NCBI GenBank assembly: GCA_963832445.1 | Contig: CAWHUM010000009.1 | Span: 62,001-126,000 of the forward strand | Direction of reading: 5' to 3' | Origin: AWTP1-13 sp963832445 | GTDB taxonomy: Bacteria; Pseudomonadota; Alphaproteobacteria; Rhizobiales; Hyphomicrobiaceae | DNA length: 64,000 bases | Shown here: piece by piece, positions 26,844 through 34,900 of the stretch | Layout of the letters: each line of letters starts with the position of its first letter | Numbering within the stretch: the stretch's first letter is position 1 | The notes under the pieces: generated by a model | Told to the model about the DNA's origin: nothing | Databases searched by the model: none | Seen by the model: the letters and a program-made list of their open reading frames with translations, nothing else | Translations under genes and position numbers: made by a program

Positions 26844-28061
26844 ATGAATCTGGCAGCGATGTTCACCGTCAAGCGAGGTCTCATGGCACTGGCTGCCCTG
26901 GCAGTCGTTGGCGCATTCACCTGGGCCCTGTGGCCCAAGCCGGTTGCCGTGGACCTCGCCGAGGTGACCCAAGGAAAGGTGCTCGTGACCGTCGACGAGG
27001 AGGGCAAGACCCGCATCAAGGACGTCTACGCCGTCTCCGCGCCGATCAGCGGCAAGGTGCTGCGCCGGTTGCTGGAGCCCGGCGATCCCGTGAAAAAGGA
27101 CGACACGCTCGTTGCCATCATCGAGCCGACGGCGCCGCCGTTCCTGGATGTGCGCACTCTGCGTGAGCTGGAGGCGCAGGCCGCTGCCGCCAGGGCGGCG
27201 GTTGCGCTCGCCGAGGCGGAGGTGCGCCAGGCCCAGTCCGAGCTGGGCTTCGCCGAGGCCGAGCTTGGCCGCGCAAATGCGCTGGCGCATTCCAAAACCA
27301 TCGCTGTGCGCGCGCTCGAGAAGGCGCGGCTCGATGTCGATACCCGCCGTGCAGCCCTTGCGCGCGCCGCGTCCAATCTGGAGGTGCGCAAGCGGGAGGT
27401 GGAGAGCGCGCAGGCGCGGCTGACGGCGCCCGACGAAGCCTGGAAGGGCGAGGTGCCAGTGGGCTGCTGTGTCAACGTGCGGGCGCCGGTGAGCGGCCGG
27501 GTGCTGCGGCTCATTCATGAGAGCGAGAAGGTCGTCATTGCCGGCACGCCGCTGGTCGAGATCGGCGACCCGGGCAATATCGAGATCGTGGTCGAGCTGC
27601 TGTCGGCCGATGCCGTCAAGGTGCGCGAGGGCGCCGAGGCGGCGGTGGAGGGCTGGGGTGGGCCGCCTCTGGCAGCCCAGGTCGTGCGCGTGGAGCCCGC
27701 CGGCTTCACCAAGGTCTCCGCCCTCGGCATCGAGGAGCAGCGCGTGCGCACGATTCTGGAGCTGCAAGGGGCACCTGCGGCCTCGACGCGGCTAGGGCAC
27801 GAATTCCGCGTATTCGTCAAGATCAACGTCTACGAGGCCCCAAACGCGCTGCGCGTGCCGATCAGCGCGCTATTCCGCAAAGGAGACCAGTGGGCGGTGT
27901 TCGCCGTCGATCGGGGGCGCGCCTGGGCAAGGGAGGTGGACATCGGCCACCGCAACTCCACCTTTGCGGAAGTGCTGGGTGGTTTGCGCAAGGGGACCCA
28001 GGTCGTGTTGCACCCGAGCGACCGTATTGCCGATGGAGTAAGGGTCTCCCGCCTTCGGTGA
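26844..28061 (+). CDS. HlyD-family periplasmic adaptor of the ABC exporter
   Basis: A 405-aa membrane-fusion protein. An N-terminal anchor helix (GLMALAALAVVGAFTWALWP) is followed by VYAVSAPISGKVLRRLLEPG (first lipoyl half), a long Ala/Glu/Arg coiled-coil (about residues 115-200), VRAPVSGRVLRLIHESEKVV (second lipoyl half) and a beta-barrel/MP domain ending in DGVRVSRLR. The start ATG 26844 has AGGAG upstream and is 11 nt past the permease stop; the frame upstream of it is a shadow. It completes an ATPase-permease-adaptor operon, and would contact an outer-membrane channel encoded elsewhere. Confidence 0.92.
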   Translation: MNLAAMFTVKRGLMALAALAVVGAFTWALWPKPVAVDLAEVTQGKVLVTVDEEGKTRIKDVYAVSAPISGKVLRRLLEPGDPVKKDDTLVAIIEPTAPPFLDVRTLRELEAQAAAARAAVALAEAEVRQAQSELGFAEAELGRANALAHSKTIAVRALEKARLDVDTRRAALARAASNLEVRKREVESAQARLTAPDEAWKGEVPVGCCVNVRAPVSGRVLRLIHESEKVVIAGTPLVEIGDPGNIEIVVELLSADAVKVREGAEAAVEGWGGPPLAAQVVRVEPAGFTKVSALGIEEQRVRTILELQGAPAASTRLGHEFRVFVKINVYEAPNALRVPISALFRKGDQWAVFAVDRGRAWAREVDIGHRNSTFAEVLGGLRKGTQVVLHPSDRIADGVRVSRLR

Positions 28062-28438
28062 GAGGCGAGCCGACGTGCGCTAAGGGTCTGGGCTCACGCA
28101 AGCGGGGCGGCGCCTCGAGTTCGAAGGCTGGGTGCTCAACGTCTGCGCGAATGCCAGCATTGACGCACTCACCGCCAAGGTGCCTCTGGAAAAACTCCGC
28201 GAAGTAGCCGGAAGCCGACGAAATCACACCCCGCGGCACGCGTAGCAACGCTCATGCAGAAGAAAGGAGCGGGCTGTCCTGGCTACGCGTTGCTCGCCCG
28301 GGGGCGAGCGCATCATCCATCAGTGGCGCATTCCGGCAACTATTGCGCGGGCGGTTTCGCAATGCCTTGCACGACGAATTGACAGAGTGCGGATTAGTCT
28401 GATGAGTTGCGCCCTCCAAAGAGGGAACGCAGTTAGAG
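28062..28438. other. Intergenic region, no gene seen
   Basis: About 377 bp between the HlyD gene and the MarR gene. Open frames are short and without domains. GAGGGA, 10-15 nt before the MarR ATG, is a plausible ribosome-binding site. No clear operator or terminator was recognised. Confidence 0.5.
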
Positions 28439-28882
28439 ATGATGACGGATCGGTCCCCACTTCACCTGCTTCACAGAGCAATGCAACAGGCCAACGATGT
28501 GTTCTTGTCCGGCGTCGCTGGCACCACGCCGAGGCAACTCGCGGTTCTCATTGCCATAGACGAGAACGAAGGAGCCAGTCAGCGAACACTGTCCCAGCGC
28601 ACCGGCATTGATCGCGCTACGCTTGGCGACATCGTGCATCGCCTAATCCGCCGGCAGCTGGTAAGCCGACGGCGGAGCGGTAGGGATAGTCGCGCTTACG
28701 CCGTAAAGCTTACGAGTGCAGGCCAACGCCTCCTGCGGCACGCGGAACCGCTGGTAAGAAACGTCGACCAGCGTGTTCTTAGCGCACTGCCTGAGAACAG
28801 GCGCCAACAGTTCCTGACCCTATTGTCGGTCATATCGAGCAAATTGGGCCATAACGGCCGACCCAAGTCGAAGCGGCCGTGA
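28439..28882 (+). CDS. MarR-family transcriptional regulator
   Basis: A 147-aa winged-helix regulator. The helix-turn-helix is LSQRTGIDRATLGDIVHRLI and the wing RRQLVSRRRSGRDSRAYAVKL, with the DXRXXXXXLT pattern typical of MarR. It probably acts as a dimeric ligand-responsive repressor. It is in the same direction as the upstream exporter operon but 377 nt away, so it could control the exporter or be independent. A second Met three bases on (28442) is an equal start choice. Confidence 0.88.
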   Translation: MMTDRSPLHLLHRAMQQANDVFLSGVAGTTPRQLAVLIAIDENEGASQRTLSQRTGIDRATLGDIVHRLIRRQLVSRRRSGRDSRAYAVKLTSAGQRLLRHAEPLVRNVDQRVLSALPENRRQQFLTLLSVISSKLGHNGRPKSKRP

Positions 28883-28993
28883 GCCACGTAGCCAAACCCG
28901 CAGTAGTCCCTTACGCCTGGTGCTGGCCGGCCCAGCTCGTAAACATCGCCGCCAGGGGCGACCCAGCGCCGACCGTCGACACCGGCCGCCGGC

Positions 28994-29581
28994 TCAGCCT
29001 TCGGCGCTCAGCCGCCGCAGCAGGCTCAAGAGCCGAGCGCGGCCGCCCGGCCCGAGCTTAGCGTCGAGGCGTGCCTCGACGACAGCCACGCGTGCATTGG
29101 CACGCGCCAACACCCGCTCACCCTCCGCGGTCAGGTGGAGCGCATAGGAGCGTCGGTCGTTGGGCACGGCGCTGCGCCGGGCCAGCCCGCGGCGCTCGAG
29201 GGCGTTGATCAGCGCCACGAAGTTCGCGCGCTGAATGCCTAGCGCAGCCGCCACGCTCGACTGCTTCAGACCAGGCCTGTGCCCGACCACCGCCAGCACG
29301 CTGTACTGCCCAGGCCGCAGGTCGAGCTCTGCAAAGCTTCGGATCACGTCGTCGAACACGGCAAGCTGTGCGCGTCGCAGTACGTAGCCGATCTTGTCCC
29401 CGAGCGGTCCCAGATCGACAGGGGGCGCACGCTTTGCGGGAACGTCTTCCGCCCGCCTCCTGACCCTTGTCGCGCCCTTCTTCTGCGCGCCCTCTCCGGT
29501 CTGTCGCCTCGCCTTTCTAGGCGCTGGCTCTCCTGCGGCAGGCGGGTGATCGACCGAAGTGGCGGGCAAATGTGGTTTCAT
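28994..29581 (-). CDS. MarR-family regulator with basic N-terminal extension, divergent from a Liv operon
   Basis: A 195-aa protein. Residues 1-55 are an unstructured Pro/Arg/Lys-rich extension; the MarR domain follows (IGYVLRRAQLAVFDDVIRSF, then LRPGQYSVLAVVGHRPGLKQ). The helix-turn-helix is SSVAAALGIQRANFVALINA and the wing is RRGLARRSAVPNDRRSYALH. It is divergent from livH, with 233 nt between them. A 20-bp motif 23 nt upstream of its start recurs in front of the substrate-binding protein gene at 34646, so it is a good candidate to control this transport system and itself. Confidence 0.87.
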   Translation of the reverse strand: MKPHLPATSVDHPPAAGEPAPRKARRQTGEGAQKKGATRVRRRAEDVPAKRAPPVDLGPLGDKIGYVLRRAQLAVFDDVIRSFAELDLRPGQYSVLAVVGHRPGLKQSSVAAALGIQRANFVALINALERRGLARRSAVPNDRRSYALHLTAEGERVLARANARVAVVEARLDAKLGPGGRARLLSLLRRLSAEG

Positions 29582-29603
29582 GCTGCTTGATAGGGTACAG
29601 CAT

Positions 29604-29623
29604 AATTGTTATTCGGTACTACA
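29604..29623. promoter_or_regulatory. Candidate MarR operator, copy 1
   Basis: AATTGTTATTCGGTACTACA, in the AT-rich divergent promoter region of marR and livH. It matches copy 2 at 34748 in 17 of 20 positions. GTTATT at 29608 and AATAAC at 29625 also form an inverted repeat around it. Confidence 0.55.
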
Positions 29624-29814
29624 AAATAACCCGTGGGGAGGAGTACCTGGGCCCAGAGCCGTCGCAGCGAGCGGTGGCAACAGCTCAACCGGCCAGCAAC
29701 TGCCCGCAACCTGTACGGCCGGCGGGCAATCCGTCCGCAGGCTGACCCCGGGCGTGTGCTCGGGAGCGCCGGCGTCCACCCTGCCATCTTCGAGCCGATG
29801 CGGAGCGCCAGCGC

Positions 29815-30852
29815 TTGGACAGCACGATCCTTCTCTTCCTCCTACAGGACGGCGTGATCAACGGAGCCATTTACGCCCTCCTGGCCCTGGCCCTGGTGCT
29901 GGTCTTCGCGGTCACGCGCGTCATTCTGGTGCCGCAGGGCGAGTTCGTCACCTATGGTGCGCTCACGCTCGCCGTGCTCGACCTGGGGCGCGTGCCAGGC
30001 ACCTTGGGGCTGCTCGTCGTCTTTGCCGTGCTGGCGCTGCTGGTGGAAGCCTGGAGTAAGCGCAGGCGCCTGTCGATCAAGGTCTTGGGTCATCTGGTGC
30101 TCGCGTTCGTCCTCCCGCCGCTCGTGATCGCCGCGCTCGTGTGGTGGCTGGCGCCAATGCGCCTTGGGCCGGTACCCCAGGCCCTACTCGCGATCGCCAT
30201 CGTGGCGCCCATGGGCCCCTACCTCTATCGCATCGCCTTCCAGCCCCTGGCGGAGGCCTCCATCCTCGTGCTTTTGATCGCGGCGGTGGGAGCCCACTTC
30301 TCCATGACTGGGCTCAGCCTCCTGTTCTTCGGCCCCGAGGGCATGCGCGCGAGCCCGCTCCTCACGTCGGGCTTTGCGGCGGGGCCGATCCCCGTGTCGG
30401 GTCAGAACATCGCCATTTGCCTCGCTGCAGTCGTGCAGGCGGCCACGCTCTATTACTTCTTCGACCGGACCATCATGGGAAAGGCGCTGCGCGCGACCGC
30501 GGTCAATCGGCTCGGCGCGCGGCTGGTCGGCGTGCGTACTGCCCTGTCGGGCCAGTTCGCCTTTCTGATCGCCGCCGCGATGGGCGCGTTCTGTGGGGTC
30601 CTCATCGCACCCGTTACGACCATCTTCTACGACTCCGGCTTCCTGATCGGGCTCAAGGGGTTCGTCGCAGCCATTGTCGGCGGCCTCGTCAGCTACCCGA
30701 TTGCAGCAGCAGCAGCCCTGTTGGTGGGCATCGTCGAGGCCTTTGCATCGTTCTGGGCATCGAGCTTCAAGGAGATCATCGTCTTCATGCTCATCCTCCC
30801 CGTGCTCCTGGTGCGCTCGCTCACCACGACGCATACCGAGGACGAGGAGTGA
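29815..30852 (+). CDS. Branched-chain amino acid-type ABC transporter permease (LivH family)
   Basis: A 345-aa inner-membrane permease with about 8-9 helices. The N-terminus ILLFLLQDGVINGAIYALLA and the loop IMGKALRATAVNRLGARLVG (cytoplasmic coupling loop, EAA-like) are typical of LivH. The end has LIGLKGFVAAIVGGLVSYPI. The start is a TTG at 29815 (no in-frame ATG nearby fits). It is followed 4 nt later by the LivM-LivG fusion. The substrate may be a branched-chain amino acid, amide or aromatic acid; the family does not decide it. Confidence 0.88.
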   Translation: MDSTILLFLLQDGVINGAIYALLALALVLVFAVTRVILVPQGEFVTYGALTLAVLDLGRVPGTLGLLVVFAVLALLVEAWSKRRRLSIKVLGHLVLAFVLPPLVIAALVWWLAPMRLGPVPQALLAIAIVAPMGPYLYRIAFQPLAEASILVLLIAAVGAHFSMTGLSLLFFGPEGMRASPLLTSGFAAGPIPVSGQNIAICLAAVVQAATLYYFFDRTIMGKALRATAVNRLGARLVGVRTALSGQFAFLIAAAMGAFCGVLIAPVTTIFYDSGFLIGLKGFVAAIVGGLVSYPIAAAAALLVGIVEAFASFWASSFKEIIVFMLILPVLLVRSLTTTHTEDEE

Positions 30853-30856
30853 GGGG

Positions 30857-32623
30857 ATGCAGGGCCGCGCCACGATCGTCGTACTCACCGCCGTCGGCGC
30901 CCTCCTGCCGGTGCTGCCCGGCATGCCGATCTTCTGGATCACACTCGTCAACAACATCGGGCTTGGGGCCCTGGTGGCGATCGGTCTGGTGATTTTGACC
31001 GGGGTCGGTGGGCTCACGTCGTTCGGGCAGGCCGCATTCTGTGGCTTCGGCGCGTTCACCACCGCCGTCCTTACGACCCGCTACGGCTGGTCGCCATGGG
31101 CCACGCTCCCCGTGGCGCTCACCGTAACCGGTCTCGGCGCCCTCGTGCTCGGCCTACCCACGGTGCGGCTCTCCGGCCACTACCTGCCGCTCGGCACTAT
31201 CGCCTGGGGCTTGAGCCTGTACTTCCTGTTCGGGGAGCTGGAGCTGTTCCATCGCCACGACGGCATCACGGCCATCCCGCCTTTCAACGTCGCCGGCTGG
31301 GACCTCTACGACAGCCGCGGCATCTACTACGTGATCTGGGTGTGCGTGCTGCTGGCGGCCATTGCCACGCGCAACCTGCTCGACTCACGCACGGGGCGCG
31401 CCATTCGCGCCCTGCGTGGCGGGGCGCTTGCCGCCGAGTCGTTCGGCGTGAGCACCACGCGCGTGAAGCTTGTCGTCTTCGTCTATGCGGCGCTGCTGGC
31501 GGGCGTCTCAGGCTGGCTCTACGCGCACATGCAGCGCGCCGTGAACCAGACTCCGTTCGGCATCAACGCCGGCATCGAGTACCTGCTGATGGCCGTGGCC
31601 GGAGGCGCCGGCCACGTCGGCGGGGCGATCCTGGGCTCGGGCATCGTTACGCTGCTCAAGGACCAGCTGCAGCGCATCCTGCCGGCCCTGTTCGGAGGCA
31701 AAGGCAACTACGAGACCATAGTGTTCGGAGCCCTGCTGGTGCTGTTGCTGCAGACCGCGCGAGAGGGACTGTGGCCGCGCCTTGCAGCCCTGATCCCGGC
31801 GCGCGCCGAACCGCCGCGTCCACCCGCGGCGGAGCCACTCCCGGCCCGCGCGATGCCGCCGGCCGGGACAGCCCTGTTGTCGCTTGCCGGCGTGCGCAAG
31901 ACCTTCGGCGGGCTCGTTGCCGTCAACGATGTCAGCTTCGGGGTGCGCGCGGGCGAGATCGTTGCCCTGATCGGGCCCAATGGCGCCGGCAAGAGCACCA
32001 TCTTCAACCTGGTGACCGGCGTGCTGCAGCCGACCGTGGGCGATATCGCCTTCAAAGGCGAGCCGATCTCGGGACGCTCTGCCCAGGCCATCGCTGGTCG
32101 CGGCATCGGACGTACGTTCCAGCACGTGAACCTGCTGCCTACCATGAGCGTACTGGAGAACGTGGCTCTGGGTGCGCACCTGCGCGGGCGCAAGGGCGCG
32201 GCCTCCAGCATCCTGCGCCTCGACAGAGCGGAGGAGGCGCGCCTCATGGACGAGGCCGCCCGGCAGATAGAGCGTATGGGGCTCGCGGCGCACATGCATC
32301 GCCCGGCAGGGAGTCTGTCGCTGGGACAGCTCAGGACCGTCGAGATTGCACGCGCGCTGTGCCTTGATCCGATCCTGCTGCTTCTCGACGAGCCCGCCGC
32401 CGGGCTGCGCCACATGGAGAAACGCGAGCTGGCCCGCACGCTCACGCGCCTCAAGGAGCAGGGCCTCACCATCCTTTTGGTCGAGCACGACATGAGCTTC
32501 GTTATGGGGCTCACGGACCACATCGTCGTGCTCGATTTCGGCACCAAGATCGCCGAGGGGCCGCCGGCGCAGGTGCGCGCCGATCCGAAGGTCATCGAGG
32601 CCTATCTCGGAGGCGTGGTGTGA
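30857..32623 (+). CDS. Fused LivM permease and LivG ATP-binding protein
   Basis: A 588-aa fusion. Residues 1-310 are a LivM-type permease (LTGVGGLTSFGQAAFCGFGA, LSGHYLPLGTIAWGLSLYFL, and RAIRALRGGALAAESFGVST). A Pro/Ala linker (about 315-335) leads to a LivG ATPase (336-588) with Walker A LIGPNGAGKSTIFNLV, signature LSLGQLRTVEIAR and Walker B LLLLDEPAAGL. Starting at ATG 30857 follows the LivH stop by 4 nt; the upstream frame is a shadow. The GTG start of the next ATPase overlaps the stop by 4 nt. Fusion of permease and ATPase fixes their stoichiometry. Confidence 0.92.
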   Translation: MQGRATIVVLTAVGALLPVLPGMPIFWITLVNNIGLGALVAIGLVILTGVGGLTSFGQAAFCGFGAFTTAVLTTRYGWSPWATLPVALTVTGLGALVLGLPTVRLSGHYLPLGTIAWGLSLYFLFGELELFHRHDGITAIPPFNVAGWDLYDSRGIYYVIWVCVLLAAIATRNLLDSRTGRAIRALRGGALAAESFGVSTTRVKLVVFVYAALLAGVSGWLYAHMQRAVNQTPFGINAGIEYLLMAVAGGAGHVGGAILGSGIVTLLKDQLQRILPALFGGKGNYETIVFGALLVLLLQTAREGLWPRLAALIPARAEPPRPPAAEPLPARAMPPAGTALLSLAGVRKTFGGLVAVNDVSFGVRAGEIVALIGPNGAGKSTIFNLVTGVLQPTVGDIAFKGEPISGRSAQAIAGRGIGRTFQHVNLLPTMSVLENVALGAHLRGRKGAASSILRLDRAEEARLMDEAARQIERMGLAAHMHRPAGSLSLGQLRTVEIARALCLDPILLLLDEPAAGLRHMEKRELARTLTRLKEQGLTILLVEHDMSFVMGLTDHIVVLDFGTKIAEGPPAQVRADPKVIEAYLGGVV

Positions 32624-33345
32624 GCCATCCGATGCTGGCTATCGACGGCCTATCGGTCGCGTACGGCAAGGTAGAGGCCGTGCGTGGGGTGTCGCTCGCC
32701 ATCGCGCCGGGCAACGTCGTCACCGTCATCGGTGCCAACGGCGCCGGCAAGACCACGCTGCTCAATGCGGTGATGGGGCTGCTGCCCGCGCGGGGCGGCG
32801 TGACGTTCGACGGGGTTCCGCTCGGCGACTATGCCATCGAGGAGCGGGTGGCGATGGGCATGGCGCTGGTGCCGGAGCGGCGCGAGCTGTTCGGCTCCAT
32901 GACCGTTGCCGACAACCTGGTGCTCGGCGGCTTCCGTCAGCCGTCGGCCGCGCGTGCGCGGCTGCTGGAGGAGGTGTATGCCCGCTTTCCGCGCCTCAAG
33001 GAGCGAAATGCGCAGCTTGCGGGCACGCTCTCGGGCGGCGAGCGTCAGATGCTGGCGATGGGCCGCGCGCTCATGAGCCGGCCGCGACTGCTGATGCTGG
33101 ACGAGCCGAGCCTGGGGCTAGCGCCGCTCATCGTCCGCGACATCTTCGAGATCATCGTCGGCCTCAAGCAAACCGGCGTGTCGATCCTGCTGGTGGAGCA
33201 GAACGCGCGCGCCGCCCTGCAGGTTGCCGACTACGCCTCCGTCATGGAGCTCGGCGAATTCACCGCTCAAGGCCCGGCCGCCACTCTCGCCGCCGACCCG
33301 CGTGTCGTGGAGAGCTATTTGGGATTGGGCGGCGCAGCCGGCTGA
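32620..33345 (+). CDS. LivF-family ATP-binding protein
   Basis: A 241-aa ATPase with Walker A VIGANGAGKTTLLNAV, signature LSGGERQMLAMGRAL and Walker B LLMLDEPSLGLAP, plus VEQNARAALQVADYASVMEL with the H-loop position replaced by Gln/Asn as usual in LivF. It starts at GTG 32620 with a 4-nt overlap (GTGA). It is the last gene of the MarR-linked Liv operon (livH, livMG, livF); the binding protein is on the opposite strand 3' of it. Energises uptake together with the LivG domain. Confidence 0.92.
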   Translation: MSHPMLAIDGLSVAYGKVEAVRGVSLAIAPGNVVTVIGANGAGKTTLLNAVMGLLPARGGVTFDGVPLGDYAIEERVAMGMALVPERRELFGSMTVADNLVLGGFRQPSAARARLLEEVYARFPRLKERNAQLAGTLSGGERQMLAMGRALMSRPRLLMLDEPSLGLAPLIVRDIFEIIVGLKQTGVSILLVEQNARAALQVADYASVMELGEFTAQGPAATLAADPRVVESYLGLGGAAG

Positions 33346-33442
33346 CCGGGAGCTGCGAGGCTGCGCGTCGCCTGGCTACTCACAATCGATGAGCCACGAA
33401 CGCGCAGAAACGCAGGTAACGAGAAGCAAGTCGCGGATCTCC

Positions 33443-33479
33443 CTCTCCCCCACACGGCTTCACGGCTACACGGGGAGAG
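33443..33479. terminator. Hairpin between convergent livF and substrate-binding protein genes
   Basis: CTCTCCCC (33443-33450) and GGGGAGAG (33472-33479) form an 8-bp stem with a 21-nt spacer. There is no T-run. It may be a terminator or a dispersed palindromic repeat; these C/G-A/T-rich arms are frequent between convergent genes. Confidence 0.35.
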
Positions 33480-33497
33480 AGGTACCTAGCCGTTGCC

Positions 33498-34646
33498 CTA
33501 TTTCACCAGAGCCCAGGTGCCGTTTTTGACGGTGAGCAGCACGCGCCCGCGCCCGTCGAGACCCGCATGGTCGGCAGGCGTGAAATTGTAGACGCCGTGG
33601 CTCGCGGGAATCTCCTTCTCGCTCTCGATGGCCTTGAGCAGCGCGTTGCGGAACTCCTGCGTGCCGGGCTTCGCGCTCTTCAGTGCGACGGGGACAGCCC
33701 GCTTCAGGATCTGGGCAACGTCGAACGCATGGCCGCTGAACTGCGTGATGCTGCCAGCGCCGTACTTGCCCTCGTAGGCCTTCAGGTGCTCGAGCGCCGC
33801 CGCCGTCTGCGGACTATTGGGAAGCAGCTCCGCCACGACCAGCGGCCCGGATGGCAAGATCACGCCTTCCGCCGTCTTTCCGGAGATGCGGATGAAGTCC
33901 TTAGTGACCGCTCCGTGCGTGTGGTAGATCGTGCCGGTGAAGCCACGCTCGCGCAGCGCGATCTGAGGCAGGGCCGCACCGGTGCCCGAGGCTCCCACCA
34001 GCACCACGTCCGGCTTGGCAGCCACGAGTTTGAGTGCTTGGCCGGCAACCGAGGTGTCGGCACGTGCATAGCGCTCCTCGGCAACCATCTTGAGGCCCAT
34101 GGGCTCGGCGAGCGACTTGAACTCCTTCACCCAGAGATCGCCCCAGCTGTCGGAGAAGCCGATGTAGCCGACCGTCGTCGCCTTGTTGGCTTTCATGTGC
34201 TCGAACACGGCGCTCGCCATCAGCGACACCTTCTGCGGCATCATGAACGTCCACTTGTCGCGTCCGGGCGGCAGTCCGACGGGCGACTGCGTGAAGTGCG
34301 GCACACCGTTCTCAAGTGCCACGCCGGCAACAGCCATCGAGCTCGGTGTGATAGACGAGCCCACCAGCACGTCCACCTTGTCCTCGGTCACGAGCCGGCG
34401 AGCGTTGGTGGTGGCCTGGTTGGGATCGCTGGCATCGTCCAGCAGAATGAGCGTCACTTTCTCGCCGGCGATCTCCTTTGGCCAGAGCTCGGTGAAGGTG
34501 TTCCTTGCCGGCACGCCCAGAGCGGCGGCCGAGCCGGTGGCCGCGATCGTGACGCCGACCTTGATATCGGCCAGCGCAGCCTGCGGCAGCGCCAGCGCGG
34601 CGGCTACGACGGCCGCCAAGTGCCAATGCTTCAAGGAGGTCTTCAT
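33498..34646 (-). CDS. Liv-type ABC transporter substrate-binding protein
   Basis: A 382-aa periplasmic type I (Leu/Ile/Val-like) binding protein. The Sec signal is MKTSLKHWHLAAVVAAALAL followed by PQAALA-D. The mature N-terminus IKVGVTIAATGSAAALGVPA and VDVLVGSSITPSSMAVAGVA, with GFSDSWGDLWVKEF, fit the family. ATG 34646 was chosen by the signal peptide and a GGAAG site; the open frame to 34778 is noise. A 20-bp motif shared with the marR-livH promoter lies 101 nt upstream, so co-regulation with the LivH-MG-F genes is likely. Confidence 0.9.
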   Translation of the reverse strand: MKTSLKHWHLAAVVAAALALPQAALADIKVGVTIAATGSAAALGVPARNTFTELWPKEIAGEKVTLILLDDASDPNQATTNARRLVTEDKVDVLVGSSITPSSMAVAGVALENGVPHFTQSPVGLPPGRDKWTFMMPQKVSLMASAVFEHMKANKATTVGYIGFSDSWGDLWVKEFKSLAEPMGLKMVAEERYARADTSVAGQALKLVAAKPDVVLVGASGTGAALPQIALRERGFTGTIYHTHGAVTKDFIRISGKTAEGVILPSGPLVVAELLPNSPQTAAALEHLKAYEGKYGAGSITQFSGHAFDVAQILKRAVPVALKSAKPGTQEFRNALLKAIESEKEIPASHGVYNFTPADHAGLDGRGRVLLTVKNGTWALVK

Positions 34647-34747
34647 TGCCGTTCCTTCCCTAGGACTTTGCTTCCGTTGTGCTCTGGGATCGCACGGCGT
34701 CATGTGAGCAAGGCGCGCCAGCCGAACCCCGGTTTGATAATAAGGGC

Positions 34748-34767
34748 AATTGTTATTGAGTACAACA
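34748..34767. promoter_or_regulatory. Candidate MarR operator, copy 2
   Basis: AATTGTTATTGAGTACAACA, 17 of 20 identical to copy 1 at 29604, in an AT-rich stretch 101 nt upstream of the binding-protein start. Confidence 0.55.
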
Positions 34768-34842
34768 TTACAGGTCAAACGGCGGCGTCAGAACCCGTGA
34801 CATTCCCGCTGGCACTTGGCCGGCCTACACGCGCCCAGGCAT

Positions 34843-34874
34843 GTCCGTTCTGCTCTCATGAGCGGACCTTTTTT
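34843..34874 (+). terminator. Plus-strand intrinsic terminator without an upstream annotated gene
   Basis: GTCCGTTC (34843-34850) pairs with GAGCGGAC (34860-34867; one G-T pair), followed by C and six Ts. It works only on the plus strand, while both neighbouring genes are on the minus strand. It could end a short RNA starting near the operator at 34748. Confidence 0.5.
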
Positions 34875-34900
34875 CGCCGGGCATCGAGTGTCCGCAAAGT

